Shown here: piece after piece, positions 62,074-64,000 of the stretch
How the letters are laid out: each line of letters begins with the position of its first letter
How positions within the stretch are numbered: the first letter of the stretch is position 1
Assembly (NCBI GenBank): GCA_900546325.1
Contig: URCR01000011.1
Span: forward strand, 1-64,000
Length of the DNA: 64,000 nt
Source of the DNA: an uncultured Lachnospiraceae bacterium
GTDB taxonomy: Bacteria > Bacillota > Clostridia > Lachnospirales > Lachnospiraceae
Reading direction: 5' to 3'
Made by a program: the position numbers and the translations under genes
The notes under the pieces: model-generated
What the model was told of the DNA's origin: nothing
What the model saw: only the letters and a program-made list of their open reading frames with translations
Databases searched by the model: none

Positions 62074-62364
62074 AAAAAACGCCCTCTACATGCTGTAAAG
62101 GGCGAATGATCGCGGTACCACCTTTGTTATCTCTCTGCCCTTCGTTCCGTAAGTCTCCGGACAAAAGCAGATCAATATCTCTAGCGTCCGGTAACGGGGA
62201 CGATCCGTGACCACCTACTGTCAGCACTGCTGCCGCTTCAGTTGTCCGGTTCAAAAGCTACTTCCACAATTCCTTCTTGAAATCACCTTTCAGCCCATGA
62301 GTGATCCTCTCTTGCAAGGGATCTTTGCGTACTCCTCTTTCTCTCAACCTTTTCTTATTCGATA
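62074..62364 (-). ncRNA. T-box leader of valS
   Basis: The conserved T-box AAGGTGGTACCGCG lies at 62124-62111 on the minus strand. It is followed by the terminator hairpin CGCCCTTTACA...GTAGAGGGCG and TTTTTT (62104-62074), which competes with an antiterminator. Upstream is a long Stem I region with AGTAC and AGAGAGGAT elements. Uncharged tRNA-Val should stabilise the antiterminator; I infer valine from the downstream gene and did not assign the specifier codon. Confidence 0.93.
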
Positions 62365-62370
62365 TTCCTT

Positions 62371-62399
62371 ATGATAGTCGGCTGACTGCCATTTGTCAA
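62371..62399 (-). promoter_or_regulatory. Promoter of the valS T-box transcript
   Basis: A perfect -35 TTGACA (62399-62394), a 17-base spacer and the -10 TATCAT (62376-62371). Confidence 0.8.
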
Positions 62400-62456
62400 G
62401 AAGTTCATAAATTCTTTAGATTTTCATAAGCTCTTTTCCACTGCAGTCCCGGTCTC

Positions 62457-64000
62457 TTACAGCCGCAATCCCCGGTAGCGGTTCAGGCAGGCGAAGATCT
62501 CCTGTCTTCTCGGCATTGCGAAATTGACCGGAAGATAAGAAGACTCTGCAACAAAAGCAAGTCCGTCCCGTTCCATCTTCTGTTCCATCGCATCTACTAT
62601 CTGTTGGATCGTTTTCTTTCCGTCAAACAGATTCTGCTCTGCATATTTGACCAGATAGCCAAGTGTATTTGTCTGTTCCACATCGACGATCTGCTCAATG
62701 TAGCGAAGTTCGATCATCTCCCGGTTGATCTGGATGCCATCTTTTCCCATCGCCTTGATCTTCACCTTTCCGCGGTCTCCGAATGCCTTGTTTCTCTCCG
62801 CCCTTCGAATTACGGACGGTTTCTTCATCTCCCGCTTTCCTTCCGATACCGGAAGCGGGAATGCCGCTGCCTCCTGTTTTGCGAGCGCTGTGATCTCCGC
62901 CGGCTCATACTGCTCCATCTGGATGATCGTATCTGCGATGTGGAAATAAGATCCGGAACTTCCGGCTACAATGATCGAGGAGACTCCCTCTTTCTCATAC
63001 AGCTCCCGCACCCGGTCGATAAACGGTGTGATCGGCTCTTTCTCCCTTGCCACTACCCGCTGCATCAGTTCGTCGCGGATCATAAAGTTCGTAGCACTCG
63101 TATCCTCATCGATCAGAAACAGCCTGCTTCCCGCCTCGATCGCCTCGACCACATTTGCCGCCTGGGAAGTGCTTCCGCTTGCATCCTCGGTATAGAATGC
63201 CTCTGTATTTTTCTTGTTCGGAAGATTGTTGATAAACATGGAGATATCTGTCTTCTTAATGCTGCGTCCATCTTCCGCTCTGAGCTTGACTGCGGTATCA
63301 TCGCTGATCACATACTCTCTTCCATCCCCGGCAATGTGATTGTACACGCCGACTTCCAGCGCATTTAACAATGTGGACTTTCCGTGATAGCCGCCCCCTA
63401 CGATCAACGTGATCCCGCATGGGATCCCCATGCCGGCAATCTTTCCTCTGTGCGGCAGATCCATCTCCACTTCCAGTTCTTTCGGCGACCGGAACGGAAG
63501 CCCGTTCTTCATCGGTCGGGAAGAGATCCCACTCTCCCTTGGCAGGATCGAGCCGTTTGCCACAAATGCACTGAGCCCTCTCTTTTGGATTTCCTCCCGG
63601 ATCACCTGCTGGTCTTCCGCCAGAAAGATCGTCTGCTCGATTCTTTTCTGATCTGCACGCGAATAGAAAAACGATTCTTGTACACATTCCGGAAGAAACT
63701 CAAAGAAAATCTTGATCAGCTCCCCGGCATTGATCGTTCTTCCATTTGCCGGGAATCCTACTTCCATGCGCACAAGCACGCTTCCGTTTGCCGGATCGAT
63801 CGTACATGCCGTCCGCTCCAGAATCTCCTGCCCGCATCTGCTGACAGATAACAGACCACTCTTTCCTGATCCCTTTGCCTTGAAGTTGAACCTCTCAATT
63901 TTCTGATAAAACACTCTTGTCAGATAATCCTGCAGCGCGATCTGCTTAAATTTCTTGTCAAATAATTGTTTTGGGAACCCTGCCAGACGTCCGTCGATCG
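62457..64000 (-). CDS. ABC-class ATPase of unknown function (PF09818 type), N-terminus cut by window edge
   Basis: The frame is open to the right edge (IDGRLAGFPKQLFDKKF... continues upstream of the first internal GTG), so the true start lies outside. About 514 residues are visible. The nucleotide loop is VGGGYHGKSTLLNAL, a signature-like region lies near GSTSQAANVVEAIEAGS, and the Walker B site is FLIDEDTSATNFMIRD. RGKVKIKAMGKDGIQ follows near the end. These mark the predicted ABC-class ATPase family (COG3044), which is soluble and lacks a permease. The role is unknown. Confidence 0.85.
   Translation of the reverse strand, partial: IDGRLAGFPKQLFDKKFKQIALQDYLTRVFYQKIERFNFKAKGSGKSGLLSVSRCGQEILERTACTIDPANGSVLVRMEVGFPANGRTINAGELIKIFFEFLPECVQESFFYSRADQKRIEQTIFLAEDQQVIREEIQKRGLSAFVANGSILPRESGISSRPMKNGLPFRSPKELEVEMDLPHRGKIAGMGIPCGITLIVGGGYHGKSTLLNALEVGVYNHIAGDGREYVISDDTAVKLRAEDGRSIKKTDISMFINNLPNKKNTEAFYTEDASGSTSQAANVVEAIEAGSRLFLIDEDTSATNFMIRDELMQRVVAREKEPITPFIDRVRELYEKEGVSSIIVAGSSGSYFHIADTIIQMEQYEPAEITALAKQEAAAFPLPVSEGKREMKKPSVIRRAERNKAFGDRGKVKIKAMGKDGIQINREMIELRYIEQIVDVEQTNTLGYLVKYAEQNLFDGKKTIQQIVDAMEQKMERDGLAFVAESSYLPVNFAMPRRQEIFACLNRYRGLRL

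Noticed and set aside
62457..63914. Treating the ABC-class ATPase as complete from the GTG at 63914
   Set aside because: The frame stays open to the window edge with family-like sequence (IDGRLAGFPKQLFDKKF), so the GTG is internal and the gene is cut.

Overview
The window is Firmicutes DNA of the class Clostridia, most like gut Lachnospiraceae. The evidence is the sporulation genes (spoIIAA-spoIIAB-sigF and spoVAA-E), strong AGGAGG ribosome-binding sites, a T-box leader on valS, and the gene order ackA-DUF177-rpmF-plsX-acpP-rnc-smc-ftsY. Almost all of it is dense core chromosome. I saw no rRNA, tRNA, CRISPR array, intact prophage or insertion sequence.

Layout. 1-1.2 kb: tail of an unknown gene and a DUF362 ferredoxin protein (+). 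1.27-11.9 kb (-): ackA, then the DUF177-rpmF unit, a one-gene lipoprotein unit, plsX-acpP, rnc-smc-ftsY and ilvA. 12.0-14.3 kb: a scrap yard with a YdjM-like membrane protein, a broken AAA/PD-(D/E)XK gene, a truncated SipW-type signal peptidase and a PD-(D/E)XK (Rpn-like) gene. 14.6-19.3 kb (-): rho, then rpmE-DUF1385-prmC-prfA. 19.5-22.2 kb (+): malic enzyme, radical SAM protein, DUF4364. 22.3-27.5 kb (-): a CBS-domain pyrophosphatase, flavin reductase, polysaccharide deacetylase, tcdA and rarA. 27.7 kb (+): an S1-domain protein. 28.5-33.8 kb (-): a NatAB-type exporter behind a perfect palindrome, and a seven-repeat thioester adhesin. 34.1-40.3 kb (-): the phosphate operon pstSCAB-phoU-phoB-phoR behind Pho-box-like repeats. 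40.4-48.9 kb (-): YitT, a small alarmone synthetase, a conserved small protein, a nicotinamidase-type hydrolase, an ABC-FtsX export unit and a Na/Pi cotransporter. 49.0-53.9 kb (-): the spoVA operon behind a sigma-F/G-like promoter, and the spoIIA operon. 54.0-62.4 kb (-): a T-box-led valS-ltaS-folC-small ORF-TPR unit. The right edge holds a partial ABC-class ATPase.

The most notable points are these. (1) GATC composition breaks abruptly near 14.3-14.6 kb. I count four GATC sites by eye in the first 14.6 kb and thirteen in the next 1.1 kb (prfA). This suggests that two genomes were joined, by assembly or by recombination, at the scrap yard. (2) PstS has its two halves in swapped order, a circular permutation of the usual phosphate-binding protein. 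(3) A 13-bp hairpin lies in the leader just before rnc, a good candidate for an RNase III self-cleavage site. (4) The spoVA operon begins with an unrecognised 62-residue membrane protein. (5) A valine-type T-box appears to control lipoteichoic-acid synthase and folC together with valS. I did not find a clear new multi-gene defence or mobile system.
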